This document shows positions 47,541 through 59,900 of a DNA stretch of 64,000 nt, piece after piece. Below the pieces are notes generated by a model. That model was not told where the DNA came from and ran no database searches. It was given only the letters and a program-made list of their open reading frames with translations. Each line of letters opens with the position of its first letter. Within the stretch, counting starts at the first letter, position 1. Location of the stretch: contig NC_056550.1 of NCBI RefSeq assembly GCF_910596095.1, positions 21,014,001 to 21,078,000 of the forward strand. The letters run 5' to 3'. Made by a program: the position numbers and the translations under genes. The DNA is from Thunnus maccoyii (lineage: Eukaryota > Chordata > Actinopteri > Scombriformes > Scombridae).

Positions 47541-47959
47541 CTCTCATTTATATCTCTAGTCATGCTGTAAACAAGGTCCCCCAAAAAAGAAAATAGGTAG
47601 CTGCCCACTTTTCCATGTTAACATTTCAATACTCAGGCTCTTTTGGGTTTTAATAGATAGCAATGATCAGAAGAAGAGAAATTCATGATCATCAGAGTTG
47701 AATACTTTCATTTATTTCCAGACCATATACACAACAGACTCTTTCTTTGTTCAAGGCAGCACTGCTCAGAATTTGTACAGTTTCTCAAAAGTAAAAAATC
47801 TAAAATTGCAGACAATCAGTTAAGCCAGAGATCCAAACACTGGATATAAAAAACCCCTTTTTTAAACATTTTTATATATATTTAATATTACCGCGGCATA
47901 AACTCTTACAATTTCATCTTCCTTCAGAATAGAAGAATCTGATTAATCCCTTCAGTCAT

Positions 47960-48320
47960 CAAAATGGTCTTCAAAGGTAAAGGTTCTCAAATGTGGGGTA
48001 ATGGGCGGGGGGAAGCAGAAGGGGATTATGCAAACTTCACAGTGATTAATTTTGGCCTGAGACGTATCTCCACTGATGGTAGCCGGGAGAGGAGCATATT
48101 GATTGATTGCTGCAGGGGGCGCGAGGTTCTGCACATTTACTTTTTGATGAATAGGCTGTCAGGGCCACGAACAACCAAATATGGCCCCGTAAATGAATGT
48201 TTAAGCGATTATGGTATAAGTGTAAATATTACACATCCATTAAGGAGGATTACATTTGGTGCCACTTTGAAGAGGGGAGGAAATAAAAGGGACAAGCACG
48301 CAGAATATCCCACAGCAGAG
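47960..48320. promoter_or_regulatory. Candidate conserved non-coding element with a CTCF-like site
   Basis: Sequence complexity here is higher than around it. TGCAGGGGGCGC at 48111-48122 is close to the CTCF core (CCASYAGRGGGC). Homeodomain-like ATTGATTGAT and GTGATTAATT lie nearby, and GGGCCACGAACAACCAAATA follows. The open frame on + (47964-48323) lacks any known domain. Calling it regulatory is inference. Confidence 0.35.
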
Positions 48321-48395
48321 TAGGTGCATGGAGAAATGTGGTTTTAATCTGCATAATGTTTAAGAATTCTAAATGGGAAAGTCCTTGACATTAAT

Positions 48396-48456
48396 CTGTG
48401 TGTGTGCGTGTGTGTCTGAGCATGCATGCGCGCGCGTGTGTGTGTGTGTGCGTGTT
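48396..48456. repeat. Interrupted (TG)n tract with a (CG)n core
   Basis: TG dinucleotides on both sides of GCATGCATGCGCGCGCG. Alternating purine-pyrimidine of this length can adopt Z-DNA. Confidence 0.95.
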
Positions 48457-50048
48457 TATGACGGCTGGTGTGTGTTTTTCAAGAGAGCAAGGACTGAAGA
48501 AGGGGGCTTTAAGTTGACAGAGCATGCCAGTGCATCCACCCGCTCAAATTACCACGCGACAAAACGCATCTAGGGTGTTGCACTGGAGGTGAGAGTGGGA
48601 ATAAACGCCTGCTTCAAAGATGATTTGTGCTCGGCGTGGATTAATTCCCCCACCTAAGAAAAATCAATAACACCGTGTGCAATAGGAATACATTTGTGTC
48701 ACCTCTTTGGGAAAAAGGAAGTGAAAACACAGCTCAGAAGCAGGTTTAGACAATACACATCACAATGACTAAAACCCAGCTGGTTAGAAGGCTCATTCTG
48801 GAGAGCTGCCAGTAATTAAGGACCTTCTCTCTTTGTCTCTCTCTGTATCTCTCTCCATCTCACAGCTCAATGTGAATTAAATACATTCTTTCCAAAATAG
48901 CACTTGTGTAATCTTTAACTTTTGAAGCTTCAGCATTTGATCATTCTAAATATGCAAATATATTCACCATCATTCATTGTTCAAGTAAGCACTTTCCATC
49001 TCATTTTTAGCATGCAATCCCCTACATTTTTTTTTTTTTGCCGTCATATCAGCAATCTCTTCAAATGGGAGACTGACTATTTTGTTGATTTATAATGATT
49101 GGGGAGCATACTTTATGCACATAAGCTCACACATGGATGCATGTAAACACAAGTGGCTCATACGAACACACAGAAAACACACACACATCATGAACACCGC
49201 AAAGAGATACTGATTTCAAACACATACTGAAATTCCATTGGGAGAAACCCAGTGTGTTTTTCTTCTCAACAGCATGTCAAAAGACTGAAATGTAAACAAA
49301 TCTGTTATCCTCATTGTGGGCTCATTCTGCTACATTTCTGCTAATTAACAAATATGAATAATGTTTTTTTTTTCTATCCTTTAACTGCTAGCTATGTTTT
49401 TCTGAAAAACATCTTGACTTTTGCCCTGAACATCCACGTTATCTTTCAAAGACATTTTGGGACAATATCTGCAAGTGTTCATGCAAACATGCAGAGTTTG
49501 CCATACATTTCCATATCCCCAGACAGAGCGTCCTCATCCTGGCATTGACTAAATGATAAACACCAGGGCCTCTGTTTGCCACTGATCTTCTGAAGAGAAG
49601 ACGGACAGAAGATCAATAAACTCCCCACCCTCCATCCCATCTGTAGGCATTGGCTTTTCTTCTGTTCTCCCCCTCCCCTCCTCCCCCCCCCCAACCGCAC
49701 TCTTTCCCCAAATTGTCGCTCTGTCATCGCATCTTTCATCAGCCCTCGTGCGGCCTCTCTGACGGCTCGATCCTCTGCCTTTCACTCGCACGCCCACAAC
49801 CCTGTGCCGCCCTTCCTGCCGCCCCCACCTTCCTCTCCTCCGTCCTGCTTTATAAGAAATATAATCCCATTGATCCAAAACCCGATGTGAAGCGTTGATC
49901 TGTAAACAGACGAGTGCTCAATAAGAGCTGTCCAGTCCTCTAGAGAGGAGATGGAGGGATGGAGGGTGTTGGAGGGGCGAGGGTATTCGAGGTGCAGCTG
50001 GTTATGGAGAGGTGTGCTCGTGAGAAGGGATGCTGTGAGAGGAGAGAA
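48457..50048. other. Intergenic DNA, no gene seen
   Basis: AT-rich, with a T run at 49027-49039 and a C-rich stretch 49668-49692. Open frames in 49479-49898 on both strands come from the low-complexity pyrimidine-rich sequence and have no domain. Confidence 0.45.
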
Positions 50049-50085
50049 GGTGGTGATGGTGGTGATGGTGGTGGTGGTGGTGGGG
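50049..50085. repeat. (GGT)n / (GAT) trinucleotide tract
   Basis: About 12 units of GGT with GAT interruptions. The 106-codon frame across it (49959-50279) turns into a Gly run and is not a gene. Confidence 0.93.
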
Positions 50086-53000
50086 TCTTAGTATCTGTGT
50101 GTCTCGGAATCATTTATCAGTTTTATTGCTTTCTTGTCTTGTTGTTGGCTGCCATCGCCCCTCACCTGGCCCTCCTGCTCCCACTAAACCTCGCTCCCAA
50201 TCCCTGCTGCAGCTTCACTTCGATCAAACTATGTTCTACCCGTGCAATTAAAAGTCTGCAGCTCAGGGTGAACAGATGAAAGGTGTGACATTTTGCTTTT
50301 GACTGACGATGAATTCAGAGTGACGGGCCGGACAGACGCATCCAGGCAAGGATATGGATTTATTTTTTTTCCTCCCCTATGTTCCCACACTCTCCCCACA
50401 ACCCCTCCTCCTGCCTCCCCTGTTGTCTTATTTGCCTCTTTCTGAGGTGATGGGGCCTAGCTGTAAGGGAGTGTGCCCCACACCCCACCTCATCCTAAAT
50501 CATTACTTGACAGTTTAAAAGGGCACAAAGCAATGGATGGCTTTTTTTCCCCCTCTGTGTTTCCATGGTTATTTTCTTTCTCTTAACCCTTTCTCTTTTG
50601 TGCCTTTGATAAAGTGAGTGGGTCTATCTGTACTTACACTGCTTCTGTGTCAAGGTCATTTGTCACTGAGAGATGGAGGCACAGACTCTCTAGCCAGATG
50701 GAGAGTTTTTTGCTGGCTGATGTCTGAGGAGCAAAATTAGGATTTTTTCTGGCCGTTACATTTTTAGTACAGAGAGCCAGTGGTGTCGTTAGAGTCTCAT
50801 TATATTCCAAAACAGGATTTACCTCTTCCATCTAAACCAAATTTAGGTTAACCTGGTCTATCTAGAGCCACAGGTGGGGGGAAGCTTGTTCAGTAATGGC
50901 TTTTTGTGGTCAGGCTATTGATGTAGGGCAGCCCTAGCTTTACAGTGAGCTTCATTCGACATGATCAAAGTCAAAAGAACTGAAATATACAGCAATAACC
51001 ATAAAAATGCTGGAGAAAAATGAAGAAATCCAACCCACCTTGAAAATTTTAATGAACTTACACAATTAATTGCATTCTGGCTGTGCATTCATTGATTTTA
51101 TTCATAGTCAGAAACTGCAGTCATGTCAGATGGCACATTTTTAGACTAGAAATTTTTTTTAATACCTTGTTAACCTTGATAACCTTTTTCTAATGATCAG
51201 TCAACAATCTGGAAAATGTATTTTGATTAATTGGGCACTGAAAAAAAAAAAAAACGCCGGCCGGCAACATTGATCTATACTCCAACATCGGCACATTCGT
51301 GGACACACCCAGAGCATCGATCGGAACATTTCAGAGAACAAACAGAGACCTTAAGGTCAAAGGCACATTCTTGCTAATGACCTGTAAAACAAACTGTACT
51401 GTTAAAAGGTGACATCAATACTGAGACCCTGAACTCTTTCTACCCAGGTCCCCAGCAGAGTGTGTGCCCGCATGAAAACTCTCCATCTCTGGATTATTTA
51501 ATCCAAATCCAATCAGACTCCAAATGCAGCAGCTTGGACATGCTGTGTGAAACAGGTGTGCGCAGAATGTACACAGTTCTGTTTGAAAATCTCCTCATTA
51601 TACGAAACTCAAACAGCTAGGAGGAGACGGGGGCTGTCTGCACACCTCACTCTTTATCCGGTGGACAAGTGTATAATCAGCTGATTTGGGTGACATTGAA
51701 CAAGTGTGTACAGTTTGAGCTCTTTCTGTAAGCGTGCCTTTAACATGAGCACACAATCCACACGTTCAGACCAACTCTTCTTACTTTGGCGCACTGCACT
51801 GCTTCTCCAAATGTTGCGAATACTCCAAACATGCCATATACACAAAGATCAGCAGATCTCATTCTGCTCTAAAATGGGGTCAGCGGCTGTCCAAGGTGCA
51901 TGCTATGCACACAGGAAGAGTTGTTATTTCCAGTTTGACCCGTGACTCGTCACACAACTGGCAAGAAGAAGCTTTTTGATTCACAATTAAGTAGAAATAA
52001 AAAGAGAGAAAAAAACCCCCCACTCCCTCCTGGTATATATAACATGACAAACATTGTATTTAAGTTGTGTGTATGAGTCAAAAAACGTCTCTGTCTATTG
52101 AATTACTGGACAAATCATAAGTGGCAAGCCATCCATCACGCACCAACATGACCAATCTGGACCATTGATCCACAATTGTCCCCAATCAGCAATAATCAGG
52201 TGGCTCTCAGGCTTTAAGCTTATCATGTTTCAGAACCATACCCATTGTCCTATTTTCTGAATGTAACAAATTAATTTCCATATGGGCAGAGAGTAGCAGA
52301 AATTATTTTTAGGTAAAATTTGAGAATATGGTAGATCGGTCCAAGAAATGCTGGCAAAAAGCAAACCTCACTGATCAAAGAATGTGCAGTAATAATACTA
52401 TTACATAATTAGAACAATAAATTATCATCTAATGTGAGAGGTTTATCAAGCATGTGTTTTTATTTGACTTGAAAATAACTAGAGTGTTGCTAAACTTGTA
52501 AGTTATCCAGAAAAGATTATCTCATAGAAGAGCAGGAGCCAAAGAATTTAATAAACAGATTTTCCCCCAAATCTGTGCTCAAATTGGATATTTTATTATT
52601 ATGGTTATTGAGGCAGCTGTAACCTTCTTTTATTGCTGTTTTATTGTGCCATCTTGGATAAAAAAAAAAAAAAAATTCTGCTATTACAAGTATGACATAT
52701 TGAGGTCTCTGGCATTTCTGGACAAATTCTTATTAGTTGACCTGCTTTTTAAACAGAATAAAAATGTGTGGTCTTGACCGGTTTGCTGCTTTTTTCTGTT
52801 TCTGCGGTTTAGGTTATTAGTGAGGAAGCAGGTGCCTAGGCACTCGATGGCCTTTTCTCCTCTTTTTTTATGACTTTGACTCAAAATTTGCACAGTGAAG
52901 CGATCAGTCCATGCAGTGTTCAAATTATACTGCGGGGGACAGCTGCAGGAGGGAAGGGAGAGGAAGAGTCTGCTGCACTATACCGCTGCCTTATTTTTTT

Positions 53001-55046
53001 GTTTATACTGAAATTTTATTTTTGTGGCTGACCAGAGGTGTGTGGCCAGGAAGAGCAGCAAGGTTTTCACTTATTTTCACACAGACAGGAGGTGCTGGTG
53101 AGGAAGAGTGGGTAGGAGATGTCCGTTCTTGTCTGATAACATCTTTGCTGACCGGTAGCCAACACCACATGGACCAGTACCAGTCTGCAGCCCGATTGCT
53201 GCGAGTCACTGATATCAAATCCACACAATTTATGTATATAGTGCACAAAACAATACCACATGAAAGCAGCCCTCAGTCACGATATATAGAAAACACCTTG
53301 CACATGTCCAGACCAGTCATGTTATACCAATTATTGGCAAGAGATAAAGTCAGCCACACTGACCACTGCACACATTTAAAACTACAGAGGACAGACATTG
53401 GAGTTTAATTATATTTTAATTATTCCTTAAAGGCTATCATTCATTATAATGGTTGGATATGATTGGATGTTACTGTCCACACAGCTGTGAATGAGCCAAC
53501 TGTTGCGAAACATATTGAAAACAGCTGACGCCAATCAGCCAATACAAGCACAACGTCGGTGCTCTGCCTGAACTAACACTGCATTTATATTGCTGCCAGT
53601 CAGCAGCACTCAGACTAGATCTGGAACAGACTTGGCTCTGGGATTCATTCCAAGCATAATCAATATACTGTACAGTATATAAACTTTTATTTCCCTCAGT
53701 GACCTTGAGTTTAATGAGTCTTTCACTCAATTAAAACGAGTTTTGTCAAAAAGCACATTTTGCTTCTTCTTCAATACATGCTTGCATATTAACCTCTGGA
53801 GAATGTAATATTTGTGGGATACCCTCTTTCTTCTGCCATGTCACAACTTTAAATAGGAACTCTCTTGTTATTGTACCAAAAAAAAAAATATTCACATTCA
53901 AAATCTGATAGATGATTCCTGCATGCTTGATCTCCTAGATAGTGTAATCACCTCCATCAAGAAATGACTGCAACTGCCAGGCAGACCCCAGAGTCAACTT
54001 AACAAGTAGACAGATGGCTGGGACTGAAAAATCATAGTCGTGCAATATTCATGAATATTAATTGGTGGGTATGTGGTTTGAACTAGATATGTGTTATTCT
54101 AGTATTTTCAACTATCAACCAACAAACAGGCTTGTACTGTGATGGCTCTCAGGACATTTTTGTTTGTCTGTTTCTCCCCTAGAGCTATAGCTATTGCAGG
54201 TTTGATGAGGAAGAGAAACGTCCTGTGAATCCTTTGAAATAGGCATGAGGCTGGCAATTCAAATTTGTTGTTCTTGAAACCTGACCAGTAAAATTCAGTA
54301 CAGTTCCCAGAAGAAGAAAGGAAAACATCTTATTTATTGCACCCTGGGTCTTCATCCACTATCAGCGTCGTCTGAGAAACTTTTACTGCACCTTCAGAAC
54401 TCTATTTCATTTGATTATTGCTGCAGGATAGGCTTGGCCGTTTCAAAAAAGAGCACAAAAACAGTATTGGGGAGACAAACAGGGAGAGGCAGAGGCTACT
54501 GTTCTTAGTGATCGATTGGTTATTGATGATAGTACACGTTCTGGATCTGTTAACACAATAGCTACGCAGTGACACAAACAAAGTCAGAACAAATCTGCTT
54601 GCTGGGAGTGAAGGTGACATTGGTACAAAAAAAACAAATGTCATAGGACTAAAAGTGCCATAATGTAAAGCTTAGTAAACAAAAATTGGCAGCTCTTTAG
54701 TTTTTGGCCCTTGGTTTTCCTGTAATTATCAGTTATTCTAATAATGATATGCTTTCCTTTAAAGAGACCATGTCATTATGTAGTATGAAACTGAAACAGT
54801 TGGTAGGCACTTCCTAATTTATCTGAATTTCTAATAAAAGCCACAAAATGGAGCATTAGATTCATACAAAAGGGGAAGTTTGGTGATATCTATAAGAAGA
54901 TGTTAATTTTGTAAAAGAACTTCTGTTAACTTAAAAAAATATGTAAATGTGCGAACTGATAACAGGATAAAAAGACTCTATTTCTTACATCTTCTTGATA
55001 ATTTCATGTTTTCTTTTTGATTTCCTAATGAACATTTTCTCTACAG
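50086..55046. other. Intergenic or intronic DNA, no gene seen
   Basis: No coding-like frame. A runs lie at 51241-51254 and 52661-52676. The longest frame (52911-53408 on +, 165 codons) has no recognisable domain and unremarkable composition. Confidence 0.45.
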
Positions 55047-55149
55047 GAAGAAAAGAAACCTCCCAAAAAATCTAAAGAAGAACTCCTTTCTAGGAAATAG
55101 GAATTAACACACACAATCAATAAACCTAAGTTTGTGTAAAAAAAAAAAA
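55047..55149 (+). other. Exon-like segment with stop, AATAAA and A-run
   Basis: A strong acceptor (long pyrimidine tract with CTAAT branch-like site, then CTCTACAG) precedes 17 codons EEKKPPKKSKEELLSRK and TAG at 55098-55100. AATAAA follows at 55119-55124 and an A12 run at 55138-55149. It could be the last exon of an unseen + strand gene or the 3' end of a retrocopy. No matching upstream exon was found. Confidence 0.25.
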
Positions 55150-56579
55150 CTTTTGGCATGGGACAGATAAATTGCGTGCAACATCACTTAAACTGATGAC
55201 TGATATCGAGACGCTTCACTGGTCTTTAGTCTCTGTTCACATTGTGCTTGTGATGGAGAACAAAGGTGTTCAACAAAGAACAAGAGGAAATCCCTCAGAG
55301 GTAACCTCTACACCAGTGCCTGAGGCTAGAGAATAAATACCCGGCGCCTTTTTACTCACTTACCTTTTGATTTCTTTGATTGTCTTCAGTCTCCACTACA
55401 CCTCCCTACAGGCTTCTGAGCTTTAACTGAAGGACTTTGATGCTGCAGGCTTTACTTAATTGTTTTGTTCACTTCAGAATTCATTGAGTGTGTGTGTTCG
55501 CAAGTGCGTGCATGTTTGTGCGTGTGTGTGTGTGAGTGGATGTGGATGACAGGCCATCTTTCCAGCCCAAGGAATCTGGGGAATAATCTCCAATTGATCC
55601 AGTAGAACTCCCAGGCTGTTTTGGCACCTGCTCAGATGGCAGACCTTAAAATATCAGTTTCCTCGCAGAGGTTAGAGCGCGAGAAAGTGAAACACCAGGC
55701 TCCATAATAAAAACTCACACTAGCACATTGTCAGGGGAGAGCGTGAACAACGTGCAATATGCAGGCATGGTGGGCCTGACATAGATCTTTGATTGTGCAG
55801 ACTAACTATAAAAACAGAAAGATACAGAATAGTTGAATTTGAGATAAAAAATATTTATACACCTAAAATATTGACAGTCATTTCAGGAACTGACAAGACT
55901 TGCCAATGCATGCTAAAGATTTAGTCATTTGTCTTTACTATGCTTTACTATTTTCAAACTACCCTAAAGAGAAAAGCTCAAAGCAGTTCTAATGCAATAT
56001 CTATACAAAGAAAAAACACGGAGGGGGTAAAACATTATGATATAATAAATATGATAATCCTATTTCCATACTCATGTATTCATTGGAGTAATTTAAGTGT
56101 TGTTTAACAGTTATATATCTACTGATTAACTTGTCAGTCATCTGTAAAGCTGCACTAACCTGTGTGAAATACAAATAAAGTATTGGCCATAATCAAATTA
56201 TTGTGTGCATGCATAGTCAACATCTTTAACATCACATTTACCAAAGGCAGTGTTTTCCATGTGCCGCATTAGGACTGCATTGACGTGTTTCGCCTGTTAG
56301 GTAGAGGTGGTGATGAGGACAACGCAGCAGACTCTGTGTTTGACAACAGAGATACATCCTCTGTGAATTGTCTTCTGCCGTCAGCCTCGGACACCTTACT
56401 TGGCTCTAACTCCGTCTCTCCTATTCAGGTCAAATAGGCAATCTGTTTGTCCCTACTATCTTCAGCCTTGTGATGGGCAGCTAATTAATCACAACTGTGC
56501 AGGTCTCTTTTTTTTTTTTTTTTTTTAAACTTCTTCCACCTTCCATCCCTTTGTCCGTGTGTTGTCTTTTTAGCTACGC
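55150..56579. other. Intergenic DNA, no gene seen
   Basis: A GT-rich patch lies at 55490-55535 and a T run at 56507-56526. No coding signal. Confidence 0.45.
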
Positions 56580-56900
56580 AAGCGGTGTCGCTCTGGGGAC
56601 GGCAATGTCGCTCTGTCAGTTGGTCTGTCGGTCCACTTCGGTACAGAGTAAAATATCTCAATAACTATATAATGGTTGAAATTTGACATATCTGACTTTT
56701 CATCATCACATGAGGGTCAGCTGTATGTTTCCTGTTTTGCATCCATCCAACAATTTTGTTTTCTGGTGTGTAATAAGCATTAAAGGATATGGCTTTTCTT
56801 ATTGTCAAGTGTAAGTGGGATCAATTTATTGTTGGTTTGGCTCTGCACATGAGATTTCTTGACAATAAGAAAAATATATCCTTTAACCCAGTAGTAATTT
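56580..56900. repeat. Interspersed repeat fragment with a 30-bp-arm hairpin
   Basis: GTTGGTCTGTCGGTCCACTT then AAATATCTCAATAACTATAT and GTTGAAATTTGACATATCTG belong to the same percomorph repeat superfamily as the element near 47 kb. Then come arms TTAAAGGATATGGCTTTTCT (from 56780, to 56809) and their near-perfect reverse complement (56858-56886), separated by 48 nt. Confidence 0.6.
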
Positions 56901-59900
56901 TACCCACCATGTTCCATAGTGTGAGATCATAAAGAGACATGTTGCACATTCTTGTGTTTCTATATGAGTGTGAGCATATACAAACAAGATTATTTTTTAG
57001 TACTAGTCATGTGTGCACAGGCTGTATGCATGACTCAGGTTCACAGATATAATGATGTTTTGATGATTGAGGTAAAATCTGTCTGAGAATATTTTTCTTT
57101 ATAAAGCCTGAACTGAGAATCTGCAGCATGATGTTTGTGATTTAAATGAAAGTGACACTGGACAGACAGTCAGGCCGCCTCTGTGAAAGAAAAGGAGAGG
57201 TGGAGGATGCCAAAAACAAAGAGCGAGAGAGAAAGCGGGAGGCAGACGGAGGCAGGGAAGAAAAAGATGGGCAGATGAAATTACACCTGCAGGTCTGTTA
57301 GCTTTAGCAGCCAGAGTCTAACAGTGTGATGTCCCATAACATACCCCAAGGGTCCGTAAGGAATAAAGAGTGAGTAAACCTCACATATCAAAGTTTCTTT
57401 TCTCTCACACTCCTGTTATTGCTCCTGTGCCTCTCCTTGACAGCCCTGTGATTCATTTCCTCCTGCCTGAAAGACGGGAAATGAATAGAAAGCTTGGATA
57501 TTGTCAGCGGCTAAATGGGAAAGCAGTTGCTCTGGAGACACAATGCAGGTGCAGGTAAGAATAGTGAGTTCAGTTTAAAATGCCACTCAGTCCCACTACA
57601 CAGCACACAGCAGCACCTGTCTCACATGGCTGAGGACAAAGGAGGGACGGTTGATTGGGTGTATAACATTCACATATCGGGATGGTTTATGTTTGAGTGG
57701 GATATTCATCTCTCCGCTGTCAGTTTGCAGAATCCTTACTCTTTGTTATACTCCTGCACCGGTGAATGAGAAAAGCCTTTTTTTTTCACATTTGCATGTA
57801 ACTAAGAAGAATACAACTGACCTAAGAGTTTAACCTCCTCAAGAACAAACTGGCAACTGGTCAAGTCTGTGCATTGGCTGCAAGACAAAATGTGGTGAGA
57901 TTTTCAGGGGTGCATGTGGGTTGTGCATTCCCACAAACACCTTTGATGTTTCCTTAACACCTGCTTAGATGTATGCATCAGCGCTGAACCATGAAAACAC
58001 ACACATATTTGCTCACATACTGACACGCTTACGCAGCAATATTTTACAGTACGGGGAAAAGAATATCACACGAATTAGGTACAAAACTGAAATGTGCAAT
58101 GACTATGATGACAATGACAAGATGGCAATTGGAGAACTCCCATGGCCTGGATGGGCTTGAAACTCTCCCAGTTGAAACATCAATATAGCAGATAAAATAC
58201 CTGCTACATTCTGTTATGTGCTGCTACTGGCGAGTAGAAGAAGATAGAGGATAGAGGAAGAGGGTAACATCAAAATTAAAATTTCTAAATGGTAATTTAC
58301 AGCGGGGGAAAAATACCTCAGAAACCAAAAGCTCATCCAGTTTCACAACACTGGGACATTTTATAAGAAGAGTGGCTGAAAGCTGCTATAATGACTCAAT
58401 GTCAACAGCTCAAGGCTTCCATGCTCAAGGATACTGAGCCACACTTTAGGTCATTGAGACTTGTGATGTGTCAGAGTAGGGTCGCAATCCAAGCGGCTTC
58501 CCTGAAGTACATTTGATATAATCAAGATTAACATATCAGATTCAGAAGAACACTGCTTGTATGCTTTGAAAAAATATAGACGCGTGCTCTCAAGCCTTGT
58601 TAGAATAATAGATTTTATGTGACTTAAATGTCTCCATACATTTTCATTAGGATGAGCGTCAGGCCACACAGTGCTAGGATGACAGTAATATACAATGACA
58701 GGCACGGAGCGACCAGTGGATGTCCAGAATCTGAACTAGGGGCGGCTCTACAAGACACGATCTCAGACAGGGTAGATGATGCTGTTTGTGTTCGGCTGGT
58801 TCAGCACGGTTTGTGACCTTCTCTCCACATGTATGCTCCACAGGGCCTCATTCTTTGTTTGTGATGGTATTGGTCTCACTGGGGTGTGCTGCTCAGCGTG
58901 GCTGTGCCTGAGGTGGCTACCCGCTGGGATTTGGACTCTTCCAGATGTGAGGGAGTGAAATGCAATGTTCGTTAGGCTAAAAACAATCCTCTTTCCCTCT
59001 TTCCTCGTACTCCGCCGATGGTCGAGCGCTGAAAGATGAGATTATATTTGCATATTGAACTGTTTTGTTCCTTCGCACGTCTAGCAGATGTTTGTACTGT
59101 GTTTACATGATGCTGTTCAATTTGAATTCTGATCTAGCTGTGTGGATTAATGCATATGTTTGCATAGATTGGTTCAAAAATAGATTTAGACTCATCATTA
59201 TACTATATTGAAATCAGTGTTAAGATTCAGAATAGCACTGATAAGAGATACAAGCCATATTTTGAGTTTTTAGTAGACAAGGATGTTTCGTTCCATAAAA
59301 TGTAAACATTGAAAACATAATGTATGTAGGAATTAATGAATAGAAATCTATTCTTATGACCCTTAATGCAAGTTTGTTGACGTATGGCTATTTGCCTGAT
59401 GTTTTCAAGTGAATTAGAGCAGCACAGTTTAATGAAATCTCTCATTTTGTGCAATAATTCTTCATTTTCCTCTCCTCTGTGTTTGATTGGCTCAAGGTTG
59501 CAAAAAACAAAGTTGTTTTATTGTGAGGGAAACCCTTCAAACCTCTGCTTTGAGTAAAGCTGGTACATTTTAGGTTGCTTACACTGTCTATTAAGACTTC
59601 CATAGACATCACAGCCTGTTTTCTTGACTAAACTGTATTGTTAAATCAATCCCTCAGAAACGTGTGAAGGTGTTTGTTTGTGATTATTGCATCTCAAAAA
59701 GAAAAATTCTGAATTTGCAAAGGCTTTAAAAAAAATGTTGTGTAACGTTTGTTTTTTGTGTTATCTTTCAAAGACCTGCAGTAATGTGCCTCATGGCGGT
59801 GATTAAGACAGACAAAATGGGGAAAAGCAGAAATGAGTTGACTGATTTATTGAAATGGGAGATTGCTCAGCTGAGCGAGAGCAGCAGTGTTAATTCAGTG

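Noticed and set aside
52911-53408. 165-codon frame on the plus strand
   Set aside because: No domain recognised; probably chance in a less AT-rich stretch.
57370-57555. Open frame ending in a good CAG|GTAAGA donor
   Set aside because: A single donor without an acceptor partner or recognisable protein is too weak to call an exon.
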